Of a DNA stretch of 64,000 nt, positions 1 through 8,298 are shown one piece after another. The notes beneath the pieces were generated by a model. The model searched no databases, was not told the origin of the DNA, and saw only the letters and a list, made by a program, of their open reading frames with translations. The DNA is from Actinoplanes solisilvae. GTDB taxonomy: Bacteria > Actinomycetota > Actinomycetes > Mycobacteriales > Micromonosporaceae. Both the position numbers and the translations under genes were made by a program. Numbering within the stretch: position 1 is the stretch's first letter; each line of letters opens with the position of its first letter. The DNA lies in NCBI RefSeq assembly GCF_003999975.1, contig NZ_RJAC01000005.1:372001-436000 (forward strand). The letters are read 5' to 3'.

Positions 1-2
1 GC

Positions 3-881
3 TCCCGCACGCCCCCGCTCGTGCACGACCAGATCAAGGTGGGCCTGGCCGGCGGGTTGTCGTCCTACCGGTTCGTCACCCACACCGGCGTCGAGCAGAG
101 CGGCGCCCAGATCGACTACAACGGCTCGCCCAGCGGCTATGCGATGAGCCCCGGCGAGACGATCAACTACGTCGACGCCCACGACAACGAGATCCTGTAC
201 GACGCGATGGCGTTCAAACTGCCGATCGAGACCGCGCCCGTCGAGCGGGCCCGGCTGCAGGTGCTCGCGCTCGCGCTGGTCGTGCTCGGCCAGGGCGCCG
301 GTTTCGTCGCGATGGGCAGCGAGCGGCTCCGGTCGAAATCGCTCGACCGCAACTCGCACAACTCCGGTGACTGGTTCAACCAGATCCGCTGGGACCCGGC
401 CCTCGGCAACGGATTCGGGCTCGGCCTGCCGCCCGCGGAAGAGAACGAGGAGATCTGGCCGCTGGCCCGTCCGCTGCTCGCCGACCCCGCGCTGGTGCCG
501 CCGCCCGACGTGATCGAGCTGACCGCCGAGCGCTATCGAGAGCTGCTTCGCCTGCGCCGGTCGTCGCCGGTGTTCGGCCTGCCCACGGCCGACGAGGTGC
601 AGCGCCGCCTCTCGTTCCCGCTCGGCGGCCCCGGTGAGACGCCCGGCGTGATCGTCATGTGCCTCGACGGCACCGGCCTCGACCCGCGGTGGAGCCAGAT
701 CGTGGTCGTCTTCAACGCGACCGCCGAGACGGCCGTCGAGACCGTCCCCGGCGACCTGCGCCCGCACCCCGACCTGGCCGGGTCGGTCGATCCGTTGCTG
801 CACAAGGCGACCGCAGTGGCGGGCCGTCTGACCGTTCCGCCTCGATCGGTAGCGGTCTTCATCGCTGAGGCTTTTCTGTGA
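3..881 (+). CDS. Pullulanase-type alpha-1,6-glucosidase, C-terminal part (5' truncated by window)
   Basis: This is the C-terminal third of a large GH13 debranching enzyme that cleaves alpha-1,6 branch points in pullulan, starch or glycogen-like glucans. The frame is open to the left edge, so the true start lies outside. The segment INYVDAHDNEILYD matches GH13 conserved region IV of pullulanases, with the His-Asp pair that binds the -1 glucose. The SERLRSKS..RNSHNSGDWFN stretch is typical of the pullulanase family just after the barrel. The remaining 150 residues resemble the DUF3372 beta-sandwich that closes bacterial pullulanases. The catalytic Asp and Glu lie upstream of the window. Intracellular versus secreted location cannot be judged without the N-terminus. 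Confidence 0.85.
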   Translation, partial: SRTPPLVHDQIKVGLAGGLSSYRFVTHTGVEQSGAQIDYNGSPSGYAMSPGETINYVDAHDNEILYDAMAFKLPIETAPVERARLQVLALALVVLGQGAGFVAMGSERLRSKSLDRNSHNSGDWFNQIRWDPALGNGFGLGLPPAEENEEIWPLARPLLADPALVPPPDVIELTAERYRELLRLRRSSPVFGLPTADEVQRRLSFPLGGPGETPGVIVMCLDGTGLDPRWSQIVVVFNATAETAVETVPGDLRPHPDLAGSVDPLLHKATAVAGRLTVPPRSVAVFIAEAFL

Positions 882-955
882 GTCCGCTTCCGGATCCGTG
901 TCGGGGGGTGCGGTCGACGGCCGCACAGTGAAGGATGAGATCGGGAGGCGAGGCA

Positions 956-1723
956 GTGCGCGAGGTGGACTACGACGATCGGCAACACCGGGTCTACGCG
1001 CGTGCCCGCGCGGTGCCCCCCGAGACTCTGACCGAGTGGGTGCACGTCTTCGCCCGCTACGCGCCGCCGCAGCGGCCGCTGACCGTGCTCGACCTGGGCT
1101 CGGGCACGGGCCGCTTCACCCCGTCGCTGGCCGACGAGTTCGGCGGCCCGGTCTGGGGCGTCGAGCCGTTCGACCGCATGCGGGCCCTGGCCGAGGAACA
1201 CGCCACCCACCCCGCGGTGACCTATCTGGACGGTTCGGCCACGGCCGTCCCGCTGCCCGACGAGAGCTGCGATCTCGTCCTGGTCTTCCTCGTGCTCCAC
1301 CACGTGCGCGACCACGCCGCGGCCGCCCGCGAGATCAGGCGGGTGCTGCGTCCCGGCGGCCGGGCGCTGATCCGCAGCCTGTTCCCCGACCGCATGCCCG
1401 AGCTCCCGTGGTACAGCTACTTTCCCGGCATCCGGCTCATCGACGAGCAGGTGTTCCCCCGCCTCGACCCGCTGCTCGAGACCTTCGACGAGGCGGGGCT
1501 GCGCCTCGTGACCGTCGAGCGGGTGCAGGAACGCCTGGCCACCAGCCTCGCCGACTACGCCGACCGGCTCAAGCTGCGTGGGTCGTCGACCTTCGAGCGG
1601 CTCACCGAAGACGAGATCACCGAGGGCTTCACCGCCCTCGACGCGGCGGTGCGGGCCGAGCGCCGGCCGGGCCCGGTCGAGGAAGACAGCGACCTCCTGG
1701 TCCTGGAGCGGCCCGCCAACTGA
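956..1723 (+). CDS. Class I SAM-dependent methyltransferase
   Basis: A 255-residue methyltransferase of the Methyltransf_11 type. Motif I (VLDLGSGTGRF, about residues 44-54) binds S-adenosylmethionine. It is followed by an acidic residue at the end of strand 2 (GVEPFD), the motif LPDESCDLVLVF and the post-III motif RRVLRPGGRALI. The substrate is unknown. I chose the GTG at 956 because GGGAGG sits about 8 bases upstream; an in-frame ATG at 935 would add seven residues but has a poorer ribosome site. The gene follows the pullulanase by 74 bases and may be co-transcribed. The 3' end lies inside a 30-bp tandem repeat. Confidence 0.85.
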   Translation: MREVDYDDRQHRVYARARAVPPETLTEWVHVFARYAPPQRPLTVLDLGSGTGRFTPSLADEFGGPVWGVEPFDRMRALAEEHATHPAVTYLDGSATAVPLPDESCDLVLVFLVLHHVRDHAAAAREIRRVLRPGGRALIRSLFPDRMPELPWYSYFPGIRLIDEQVFPRLDPLLETFDEAGLRLVTVERVQERLATSLADYADRLKLRGSSTFERLTEDEITEGFTALDAAVRAERRPGPVEEDSDLLVLERPAN

Positions 1724-1790
1724 GCGCGCGCCTCGCGCGGGTCCGCCAAGTGAGCACGCGCCTCGCGCCGTCCGTCAGTTGAGCGCGCGC
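1711..1790. repeat. 30-bp tandem repeat, about 2.6 copies, between convergent genes
   Basis: Positions 1711-1740 and 1741-1770 are near-identical 30-bp units (CCGCCAA.TGAGC.CGCGCC core), followed by a partial diverged copy to about 1790. The first unit contains the stop codon of the methyltransferase gene and the last partial unit contains the stop of the convergent sigma factor gene, so the array forms the whole intergenic spacer. The CGCGC-rich units can fold back on themselves and may help terminate both transcripts (inference). Confidence 0.7.
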
Positions 1791-3001
1791 GCCTTGTCCA
1801 GCAGCACGGCGCGTTCGCGGGCGTTGGCGCACAGCCGCGCCGCCAGCTCCAGCTCGGCGCGCGCCTCGGCGGTGCGGCCCAGCCGGGTCAGCAGTTCGCC
1901 GCGCACGCTGGGTACCAGGTGCGAGCCCGGTAGCCGGTCGGTGGCGACCAGCTCGTCCACCATCAGCAAGCCCTCGGCCGGGCTGCCCGCCATCGCCACC
2001 GCGACGGCTCGGTTCAGTTCGACGACCGGGGACGGCGCGACCCGGCCCAGCGCCTCGTAGAGCAGCACGACGCGCTCCCAGTCGGTGGCGGCGACCGAAT
2101 CGGCGGCGGCATGGCAGGCGGCGATCGCGGCCTGCAACCCGTACGGGCCCAGACCGCGACCGGCCGCGGCGGCCTGACCCAGGGCGGCCCGTCCCCGGCG
2201 GATCGCCGAGCGGTCCCAGCGCCGACGGTCCTGCTGTTCGAGCAGGATCGCCTCGCCGTCCGGGCCGGTGCGGGCCGGGAACCGCGACGCGGTCAGCTCG
2301 CACAGCGCGAGAAGCCCGAACACCTCCGGTTCGCCGGGAAGCAGCGCGGCCAGCGTGCGCGTGAGCCGGACGGCCTCGTACGCCAGGTCTTGTCGCAGCA
2401 GACTGTCGCCCGCGGTCGCCGTCGAGCCCTCGGTGAAGATCACGTAGAGGACGCTGAGCACACCGCCGAGCCGTTCACGTCGCTCGGCCACCGGCGGCAC
2501 CTCGAACGGCACCCGAGCCGCCGCGATCGTCTTCTTGGCCCGGGTGATCCGCGCCTGGACCGTCGGCACCGGCACCAGGAACGCGCGCGCGATCTCCTCG
2601 GTGGACAGCCCTCCGACCGTACGCAGAGTCAGGGCCACGCGAGCCTCGGGCGAGAGCACCGGATGGCAGGCGACGAACATCAGCGCGAGCACGTCGTCGT
2701 CGATGCGGTCCGGATCCCACAGGTGTCCGTCGCTGCCGTCGGTGTCCTCCACGGCCAGAAGGGCGTATTTCTCGTCGCGGGCGGCCCGGCGGCGGAAGGC
2801 GTCGATCGCCCGCCGCCGGGCCGTGGCCAGCAGCCAGCCGACCGGATTCGCCGGCTCACCGTCGCGGGGCCAGGAGACGAGCGCCTCGGCAACTGCCTCC
2901 TGGGCCACGTCCTCGGCCAGCTCCAGATCACCGGTGTAGCGGGTGAGCGCGCCGACGATCCGGGCCGACTCGATGCGCCAGATCGCCTCGAGCGAGCTCA
3001 C
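1775..3001 (-). CDS. RNA polymerase sigma factor, ECF42 type with C-terminal DUF6596/TPR-like extension
   Basis: A 408-residue extracytoplasmic-function sigma factor. Region 2 occupies about residues 10-80 (EDVAQEAVAEAL) and the region 4 helix-turn-helix about residues 140-180 (GGLSTEEIARAFLVPVP). Beyond it is an unusually long C-terminal extension of about 220 residues, the DUF6596/TPR-like domain that defines the ECF42 group and replaces a classical anti-sigma factor as control element. The ATG overlaps the stop of the upstream YCII gene by four bases (ATGA), so the two are translationally coupled. ECF42 factors are known to sit beside DGPF/YCII genes and to control them; that arrangement is present here. 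Confidence 0.92.
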   Translation of the reverse strand: MSSLEAIWRIESARIVGALTRYTGDLELAEDVAQEAVAEALVSWPRDGEPANPVGWLLATARRRAIDAFRRRAARDEKYALLAVEDTDGSDGHLWDPDRIDDDVLALMFVACHPVLSPEARVALTLRTVGGLSTEEIARAFLVPVPTVQARITRAKKTIAAARVPFEVPPVAERRERLGGVLSVLYVIFTEGSTATAGDSLLRQDLAYEAVRLTRTLAALLPGEPEVFGLLALCELTASRFPARTGPDGEAILLEQQDRRRWDRSAIRRGRAALGQAAAAGRGLGPYGLQAAIAACHAAADSVAATDWERVVLLYEALGRVAPSPVVELNRAVAVAMAGSPAEGLLMVDELVATDRLPGSHLVPSVRGELLTRLGRTAEARAELELAARLCANARERAVLLDKARALN

Positions 3002-3417
3002 AGCTGCCCGGTCTGCTCACGCCAGGCCCGCTCCTTGCGGATCCACTCGTTGTCCTGCGGGAACTCGTCGATGCCCGGCACCCGGCGCACCTCGCACTTC
3101 GCGCCCGGGAACGCGGGGAGGCGCTTGGCCCACTCGATCGCCTCCTCCTTGGTCGGCACGTCGATGAGGTAGAAGCCGCCGAACAGCTCCTTGGTCTCCC
3201 CGTACGGGCCGTCGGTGATCACCGGCGTCTCCCCGGAGTAGTCGACCACCACGCCCTGCGACGCGTCGTCGAGGCCCTCGGCGGCCACCAGCACCCCGGC
3301 CTTGATCAGCTCCTCGTTGAAGCGGCCCACCGTCTCGAGCATCTCGTCGAACGGGGTGTCGGCCATCTTGGCCTGGGTCTCGTCGGTGTTGCGCATGATG
3401 AGCATGTACTTCGCCAT
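2998..3417 (-). CDS. YCII-related (DGPF-type) protein, ECF42 partner
   Basis: A 139-residue small alpha/beta ferredoxin-like protein of the YCII family. The central motif ITDGPYGETKELFGGFYLI is the DGPF-type signature, here with Tyr in place of Phe. Proteins of this family accompany ECF42 sigma factors and are their typical regulon members; biochemical function is unsettled. I chose the ATG at 3417 because it begins the conserved MAKYMLIMR strand and has an excellent AGGAGAG ribosome site; the open frame extends much further upstream but lacks similarity. It is the first gene of a two-gene operon and is preceded by a promoter that fits the ECF42 consensus. Confidence 0.9.
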   Translation of the reverse strand: MAKYMLIMRNTDETQAKMADTPFDEMLETVGRFNEELIKAGVLVAAEGLDDASQGVVVDYSGETPVITDGPYGETKELFGGFYLIDVPTKEEAIEWAKRLPAFPGAKCEVRRVPGIDEFPQDNEWIRKERAWREQTGQL

Positions 3418-3470
3418 GACGTCTCTCCTGGTGTCGCTCGGCGGTCGCGTTCTCGACCTTCTCACCCTCA

Positions 3471-3498
3471 GGTCGAACGGCGCGGACACCGATCGACA
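3471..3498 (-). promoter_or_regulatory. Predicted ECF42-type promoter of the YCII-sigma operon
   Basis: On the minus strand TGTCGA (3498 down to 3493) is separated by 17 bases from CGA (3475 down to 3473). This matches the ECF42 consensus as I recall it (TGTCGA at -35, CGA/TC at -10). The expected start of transcription is near 3466, giving a leader of about 50 bases ahead of the YCII ATG. Fit to the consensus is seen; autoregulation is inferred. Confidence 0.65.
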
Positions 3499-3568
3499 GA
3501 CCCCGCGAAAATAGTTCGTGAGCGCGGCTGCGCTACATTGCGGGTCGTCTTCGACAGAGGGAGAAACT

Positions 3569-4060
3569 GTGCGGCTCGGGTGGGCGTTGGGCGGGATCGT
3601 CCTGGTGGCGCTGGCGGGCGGCTGCACCTCGGACGAGACGCCACAGAAGACCCCCGTGTCCCAGCCGCCGGCCTCGGCCCCGGTCTGGAGCGAGCCGGCC
3701 TCCTACTCGTACGTGCTCGCGCGCGGCTGCGACGACGCCAAGCCGCTGGGCCGCTATCAGGTGAAGGTCGCCGACGGCGCGGTCGCGTCGACCGATCGGC
3801 TCGACGCCACCGTGGTCACCCCCTCGGCCGGGGCGGACGAAGACCTGGGACCGGCGACCGGTGAGACGGGCGAGGAGATCGAGGCCTTCACGCTGCAGGG
3901 GCTGCTCGACATGGCTCAGACGGCCAAGGAGGACGGCGGCGAGGTGACCACGGTCGCCGACGGCACCGACGGACACCCGGTCAAGGTCGTCATCAACGTC
4001 TCGGACGAGGGTCCGGCCGGCGCCGAGTGCTGGAACGTCAGCGACTACAAGGCCGGCTGA
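3569..4060 (+). CDS. Lipoprotein with DUF6174 domain
   Basis: A 163-residue exported lipoprotein of unknown function. The N-terminus VRLGWALGGIVLVALAGGC is a type II signal peptide with Cys at residue 19 as the acylation site. The mature part contains a DUF6174-like domain: YSYVLARGCDD near its start, then a GRYQVKVADG hairpin and FTLQGLLDMAQTAKED. I chose GTG 3569 because GAGGGAG lies six bases upstream and the signal peptide begins there; an earlier in-frame start at 3518 would put a hydrophilic stretch in front of the signal. The gene is divergent from the YCII-sigma operon. The role is probably extracytoplasmic (inference). Confidence 0.75.
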   Translation: MRLGWALGGIVLVALAGGCTSDETPQKTPVSQPPASAPVWSEPASYSYVLARGCDDAKPLGRYQVKVADGAVASTDRLDATVVTPSAGADEDLGPATGETGEEIEAFTLQGLLDMAQTAKEDGGEVTTVADGTDGHPVKVVINVSDEGPAGAECWNVSDYKAG

Positions 4061-4121
4061 CTTCGAGTTGTGACGCGGGCGGGGCAGCGCGACATCGGTC
4101 CCGGTTGTTAGCGTTCCGCGC

Positions 4122-5018
4122 GTGATCCACCCGTCTTCGCCCTCTGAACCCCCGCCCGACGGCCAGCCGACGACGCCGCTGCCCGCCGATCCAACGGCGC
4201 CGCTCGCCGACCCGACGGCGCCGCCCGCTGCCTATACGCCGCCGACCACCGCTTTCCCGCCGCCGACCACGGCTTTCCCGCCGCCGACCACGGCTTTCCC
4301 GCCCCCGCCGAACGCTTTCCCGCCGCCGCCTGCTTATGCAGCGCCGCCGCCGGGATACCCGCAGGCTCCTCAGCCCTACACGGACCCGTACGCCGGCTAC
4401 GCCCCGCCGCCACCCCCACCGGCCACGGGGACCAACGGCTTCGCGATCGCGGCGCTCATTCTGGGCATCCTCGGCGGTGGCCTGCTCGGCATCATCTTCG
4501 GCATCGTCGCGCTCGTCCAGATCAAGAAGCGCCCTCAAGGCGGCCGCGGCCTGGCGATCGCCGGCTTGGTGATCTCCGGCGTCTGGCTGCTCGTGTACCT
4601 GGTCGCCTGCGGCTTCGCGATCGCGTCCGACGACGGGGACGACAAGGCGGCCAACTCCGTGGGCTCCGGCAACAATCGCGTGTCCGTCTACAACCTGCGC
4701 GAAGGCGACTGCGTGGGCGACCTGGGCGACAAGGACACGGTCTACGACGTACCCGTGGTGAAGTGCTCGGTGTCGCACGAGGGCGAGGTGTTCGGCACCT
4801 TCGAACTCCCCACCGGCGCCTGGCCTGGCGAGGACAAGGTCTACTCCCTGGCCGACGCCGGCTGCGCCAAGCGCCTCGACTCCTACGCGAGCGGCCCGGT
4901 CGACGACCTGGAGTACTTCCCGCTGACCCCGGTCAAGTCGGAGTGGCCCAAGGACCGCGGCGTCACCTGCATCGCGACCGACCCCTCCGGTCCCCGTACG
5001 ACGTCTCTGCGGGACTGA
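4122..5018 (+). CDS. Proline-rich membrane protein with DUF4190 and septum-formation-like domains
   Basis: A 298-residue protein in three parts. Residues 1-105 are a Pro/Ala/Thr-rich, probably disordered cytoplasmic tail with three consecutive TTAFPPP units. Residues 106-175 hold the DUF4190 module: two membrane helices around a short loop (GLLGIIFGIVALVQIKK). The extracellular C-terminal part (GDCVGDLGDKD..VVKCSVSHEGEVFG) resembles the Septum_form domain with its conserved Cys pair and the VxCxxxHxxEVF motif. Such proteins occur widely in actinomycetes, and some related genes are linked to septation; no direct function is known for this one. The GTG start gives the whole tail. A strong terminator follows the stop codon. 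Confidence 0.8.
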   Translation: MIHPSSPSEPPPDGQPTTPLPADPTAPLADPTAPPAAYTPPTTAFPPPTTAFPPPTTAFPPPPNAFPPPPAYAAPPPGYPQAPQPYTDPYAGYAPPPPPPATGTNGFAIAALILGILGGGLLGIIFGIVALVQIKKRPQGGRGLAIAGLVISGVWLLVYLVACGFAIASDDGDDKAANSVGSGNNRVSVYNLREGDCVGDLGDKDTVYDVPVVKCSVSHEGEVFGTFELPTGAWPGEDKVYSLADAGCAKRLDSYASGPVDDLEYFPLTPVKSEWPKDRGVTCIATDPSGPRTTSLRD

Positions 5019-5020
5019 TC

Positions 5021-5050
5021 GAGGGCGGGATCGTCACCGATCCCGCCCTC
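5021..5050. terminator. Bidirectional stem-loop terminator
   Basis: A perfect 13-bp inverted repeat, 5021-5033 (GAGGGCGGGATCG) with 5038-5050, closes on a four-base loop. It fills the gap between two convergent genes and would serve both. There is no U-run, as is usual in high-GC actinomycetes. Confidence 0.85.
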
Positions 5051-5054
5051 AGCC

Positions 5055-6524
5055 TCAGGACGGCAGGCGCGGGCCCGCCTCGCGCTGGGCGGCCAGCCAC
5101 TGCTCGACCTCGGACGACGAGCGGGGCAGGCCGGCCGACATGTTCTTGCAGCCGTCCGCGGTGACCAGGACGTCGTCCTCGATGCGGATGCCGATGCCGC
5201 GCAACTCGGCCGGGACCAGCTCGTCTTCCGGCTGGAAGTAGAGGCCGGGCTCGACGGTCAGCACGTAGCCCTCCTCGAGCGGACCGTCGCGGTAGGTCTC
5301 GTTGCGGGCGTGCGAGCAGTCGTGCACGTCGATGCCGAGCATGTGGCCGAAGCCGTGCAGCGTCCAGCGGCGGTAGATCGTGCTGTCGTCGCTCATCGCC
5401 TCGTCGACGCTGACCGGCAGCAGGCCCAGGTCGTGCAGGCCCTCGGCCAGCACCCGCATGCAGGTCTTGTGAACGTCCTTGAACGCGACGCCGGGCTTGA
5501 TCGCGTCCATGCCGGCCTGCTGGGAGGCATACACGATGTCGTACACCTGGCGCTGCAGCGGGGTGAACCGCCCGTTGACGGGGACCGTGCGGGTCACGTC
5601 GGCGGTGTAGAAGTTCTCGCCTTCGACGCCCATGTCCATGAGCAGCAGCTCGCCGGGCTTGGTGACGCCGGTGTTGCGCACCCAGTGCAGGATCGTCGCG
5701 TGCGCGCCGGCGCCGACGATCGAGCCGTAGCCGACGTCGTTGCCGTCGTGGCGGGCCCGCAGCCCGAAGACGCCCTCGAGCAGGCGCTCCTTGACCCCGC
5801 GGTCGGCCGGCAGCACCCGCGCCACGTCTTCGAACCCGCGCACGGTCGCGTCGATGGCCGCCTGGAGCTGGGCGATCTCCCACTCGTCCTTGACCAGCTT
5901 GAGCTCGCTGATCACCCAGGCCAGCTCGCGGTCGCGGGGCTTCTCACGGTCGGGCTCGTAGGCCAGGATCGCGCGGTCGACGTTCGCGTCGAAGCCGCGC
6001 AGCACCCTCGTGCGGCCCGGGGCCGAGCCGGCCAGCACGGTGCCGAGCTCGCCCAGCGAGGCCGTCTCGATGCCCAGCTCGGTCGACTTCTCGGCCAGCG
6101 TGTGGGTGCGGCCCACCCAGAGCTCGCCGTTGCGGCTGCGGAAGAACGCGTCGGTGTCCTTCGAGTTGCGCTGGTGGGTGTAGAGCACCGCGTCGTGGCC
6201 GGAGCCGCTGGGCCGCAGCACGAGCACGCTGTCGGGGTCGCGGTCGCCGGTGAGGTAGACGAAGTCGCTGCCGGGCCGGAACGAGTATTCGGTGTCGTTG
6301 GCGCGCACCTTCTCGTTGCCGGACGGGATGATCAGCGTCTCGCCGGGGAACGCCTCGGACAGCGCGTTGCGCCGCTTGGCGTAGTTGGGCACCTCGGGCA
6401 GCGGGCTGACGGCCAGCGGGTCCTCACGCCACCCGCCCCGCATGAACTGCAGAAACGCCTCGGGGAAGGCGGGGTCGTGCGATTCCGTCTTCGCCGCGGG
6501 TGGCGCGGCCTTCTGCTCGGCCAT
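5055..6524 (-). CDS. pepP: Xaa-Pro aminopeptidase (aminopeptidase P, M24B)
   Basis: A 489-residue dinuclear metallopeptidase that removes an N-terminal residue preceding proline. The N-terminal domain (about 40-200) is the creatinase-like AMP_N fold; the C-terminal pita-bread domain carries all five metal ligands: D297 (LLLMDMG), D309 (TADVTRT), H394 (GFGHMLG), E425 (TVEPGLYF) and E449 (IRIEDD). Length fits the longer bacterial type. No signal peptide is present, so it acts in the cytoplasm in peptide turnover. It is transcribed alone; a terminator-like hairpin separates it from the SOD-like gene upstream. Confidence 0.95.
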   Translation of the reverse strand: MAEQKAAPPAAKTESHDPAFPEAFLQFMRGGWREDPLAVSPLPEVPNYAKRRNALSEAFPGETLIIPSGNEKVRANDTEYSFRPGSDFVYLTGDRDPDSVLVLRPSGSGHDAVLYTHQRNSKDTDAFFRSRNGELWVGRTHTLAEKSTELGIETASLGELGTVLAGSAPGRTRVLRGFDANVDRAILAYEPDREKPRDRELAWVISELKLVKDEWEIAQLQAAIDATVRGFEDVARVLPADRGVKERLLEGVFGLRARHDGNDVGYGSIVGAGAHATILHWVRNTGVTKPGELLLMDMGVEGENFYTADVTRTVPVNGRFTPLQRQVYDIVYASQQAGMDAIKPGVAFKDVHKTCMRVLAEGLHDLGLLPVSVDEAMSDDSTIYRRWTLHGFGHMLGIDVHDCSHARNETYRDGPLEEGYVLTVEPGLYFQPEDELVPAELRGIGIRIEDDVLVTADGCKNMSAGLPRSSSEVEQWLAAQREAGPRLPS

Positions 6525-6562
6525 GGTGGTGCCTCCGATCGTCGATCCGCCCCCGACGGTAC

Positions 6563-6596
6563 CGCCTGCCCGGCGCGTGGGAGCGCCCGGCAGGCG
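6563..6596 (-). terminator. Stem-loop terminator after the SOD-like gene
   Basis: Arms 6563-6576 and 6583-6596 pair over 14 positions with one mismatch around a six-base loop. It lies just downstream of the SOD-like lipoprotein gene on the minus strand and before pepP. Confidence 0.7.
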
Positions 6597-6601
6597 CGTT
6601 C

Positions 6602-7261
6602 TCAGCGCTCCGGCAGGGTCAGGCAGGCCACGCGGTCGCCGGCGCTGCCCGCGACTCCCGGGGCGGTCTTCGTGCGCTCCGCGTGCAAGATCAACGAACG
6701 CGCGGACGCGCCGGGCGGGAACGTCCAGTTCAGCACGGCCGAGGTGGTCGCGGTGCCGTAGCCGTCGACCGTGAAGTCGAGCCAGATCTCGTTGCGCGGG
6801 TTGGCGTACGAGGGATCGACCGAGGGCGGCGAGGCGGCGGCCGCCGGGTCCTTCCGGTGCTGATAGTGCGGGCCGGCGTCGGCGGGCAGGGCGGCGCAGG
6901 GCTTGGTGTGCAGGTGCGCGCCGTAGGTTCGCCGCGGGATCAGCCCGGCCGTCTCCAGGCGTACCTCGATGCCGGCGGGGTGCTTGGCGATCGAGACGGT
7001 GGCCTTCGCGCCCGGGGGAACGACCTTGGGGTCGTACGAGATGGCTGTTGACCCGGCCTTGAACGGCAGGAAGGTGCCGGCGGCGACGATCTCGGGCGAT
7101 GCCGAGCCGATCGGCGACGGGCTGGTCGAACCCTGGTAGAGCGACCAGGGGGAGACCGAGGTCAGCACCGAGGACCCGGTGGTGGGGACGATCTCGGCCG
7201 GGTTGGCGCAGCCGGCGAGCAGGGCTGTGGGGAGCGCGAGGACGAGCGCACGGAGCAACAT
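6602..7261 (-). CDS. Cu/Zn superoxide dismutase-family lipoprotein
   Basis: A 219-residue exported lipoprotein; LLAGC places the acylated Cys at residue 18. The mature domain has the Cu/Zn-SOD scaffold: the HxH copper ligands H116 and H118 (GAHLH), a bridging/zinc region H132/H135 (GPHYQH), the late copper ligand H193 (LHAER), the active-site Arg R210 and the disulfide pair C122/C213 (compare GDRVAC with the family GARIACG). The zinc loop is shorter than in SodC and the zinc Asp is not obvious. It probably detoxifies superoxide at the cell surface or is a non-catalytic relative. It is divergent from the PfkB kinase gene. Confidence 0.8.
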   Translation of the reverse strand: MLLRALVLALPTALLAGCANPAEIVPTTGSSVLTSVSPWSLYQGSTSPSPIGSASPEIVAAGTFLPFKAGSTAISYDPKVVPPGAKATVSIAKHPAGIEVRLETAGLIPRRTYGAHLHTKPCAALPADAGPHYQHRKDPAAAASPPSVDPSYANPRNEIWLDFTVDGYGTATTSAVLNWTFPPGASARSLILHAERTKTAPGVAGSAGDRVACLTLPER

Positions 7262-7359
7262 CCTCTGATCATCTCAAATATGGACATAATGGGCGAGCAC
7301 TGGCGCACCGGGTTCCCGGGCGGAAGGCTGTTCGCAAATACCGACGGAGGGAACGGCAC

Positions 7360-8298
7360 ATGGGCTACGCGGTGGTGCTCGGCGAGGCGCTGATCGACCT
7401 CCAGGAGTCCGAGCACGGCGGCGAGGTGGTCTACCGCCAGGCGATCGGCGGCGCGCCGCTCAACGTCGCCGTCGGCGCCACCCGGCTCGGCGGCCAGGTG
7501 CAATACGTCGGCTCGCTCAGCGACGACGTGCTGGGCAACCGGATCGCGGTGTTCCTGACCGAGCGTGGCGTCGGCACCGGCGGGGTCAAGCGGGTCGCCG
7601 CACCCACCACGCTGGCCGTGACCACCTTCCTGGGCGCCGAGCCGACGTTCACCTTCTACGGCGAGCCGCCCTCGTACGCGCTGCTCGGACCGGCCGACGT
7701 CGACACGGCCACGATCGCCGGCGCCGACGTGCTCTACGCCGGCTCGATCAGCCTGCTGCGTGAGCCGTTCCGGGCCGCCGCCCGCGCCGCCTGGGCCGTG
7801 CCGGGGCCGCTGCGCGTCTTCGACCCCAACGCCCGGCCCACCCTGCTGCCCGACGGCGCGGCCGTGACCCACCTGCGCGAGCTCTCCGAAGAGTTCTTCG
7901 CGACAGCCGACCTGGTCAAGCTCAGCGCGGCCGACGCCGAGGTGCTCTACGACGGCGCCTCGCCCGAGCAGGCCGCCGAGCGCATCCGTGGCCTGGGTGC
8001 CAAGGCCGTCGTGGTCACGAAGGGCTCCCAGGGCGCCTACGTGGCCGCCGCCGACGGCACCGCGACACTGGCAGCGCCCAAGGTCGACGCCATCGACGCG
8101 ACCGGCGCCGGCGATTCCGTGATGGGTGCCCTCGTACGCCGTCTGCTCGCCGACGGCCCGCCCAAGGATCTCGACGGCTGGCAGCGCAACGTGCGCTTCG
8201 CCCTCGCGGTGGCCGCACTGGTCTGCGAGCGTCGCGGCGGCGCCGTGGCGATGCCGACGAACGAGGAGGTCACCGAGCGCTGGGGCGCCCTCAGCTGA
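7360..8298 (+). CDS. PfkB-family carbohydrate kinase (fructokinase-like)
   Basis: A 312-residue ribokinase-fold sugar kinase that transfers the ATP gamma-phosphate to a sugar hydroxyl. The N-terminal substrate motif GGAPLNVAVGATRLGG (residues 30-45) and the C-terminal signature DATGAGDS with catalytic Asp252 are both intact. The GAPLNVA form and overall pattern are closest to fructokinases, but the exact sugar cannot be fixed from sequence. I chose ATG 7360 for its GGAGGG ribosome site nine bases upstream. The last 8 bases overlap the convergent thioesterase gene. Confidence 0.87.
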   Translation: MGYAVVLGEALIDLQESEHGGEVVYRQAIGGAPLNVAVGATRLGGQVQYVGSLSDDVLGNRIAVFLTERGVGTGGVKRVAAPTTLAVTTFLGAEPTFTFYGEPPSYALLGPADVDTATIAGADVLYAGSISLLREPFRAAARAAWAVPGPLRVFDPNARPTLLPDGAAVTHLRELSEEFFATADLVKLSAADAEVLYDGASPEQAAERIRGLGAKAVVVTKGSQGAYVAAADGTATLAAPKVDAIDATGAGDSVMGALVRRLLADGPPKDLDGWQRNVRFALAVAALVCERRGGAVAMPTNEEVTERWGALS

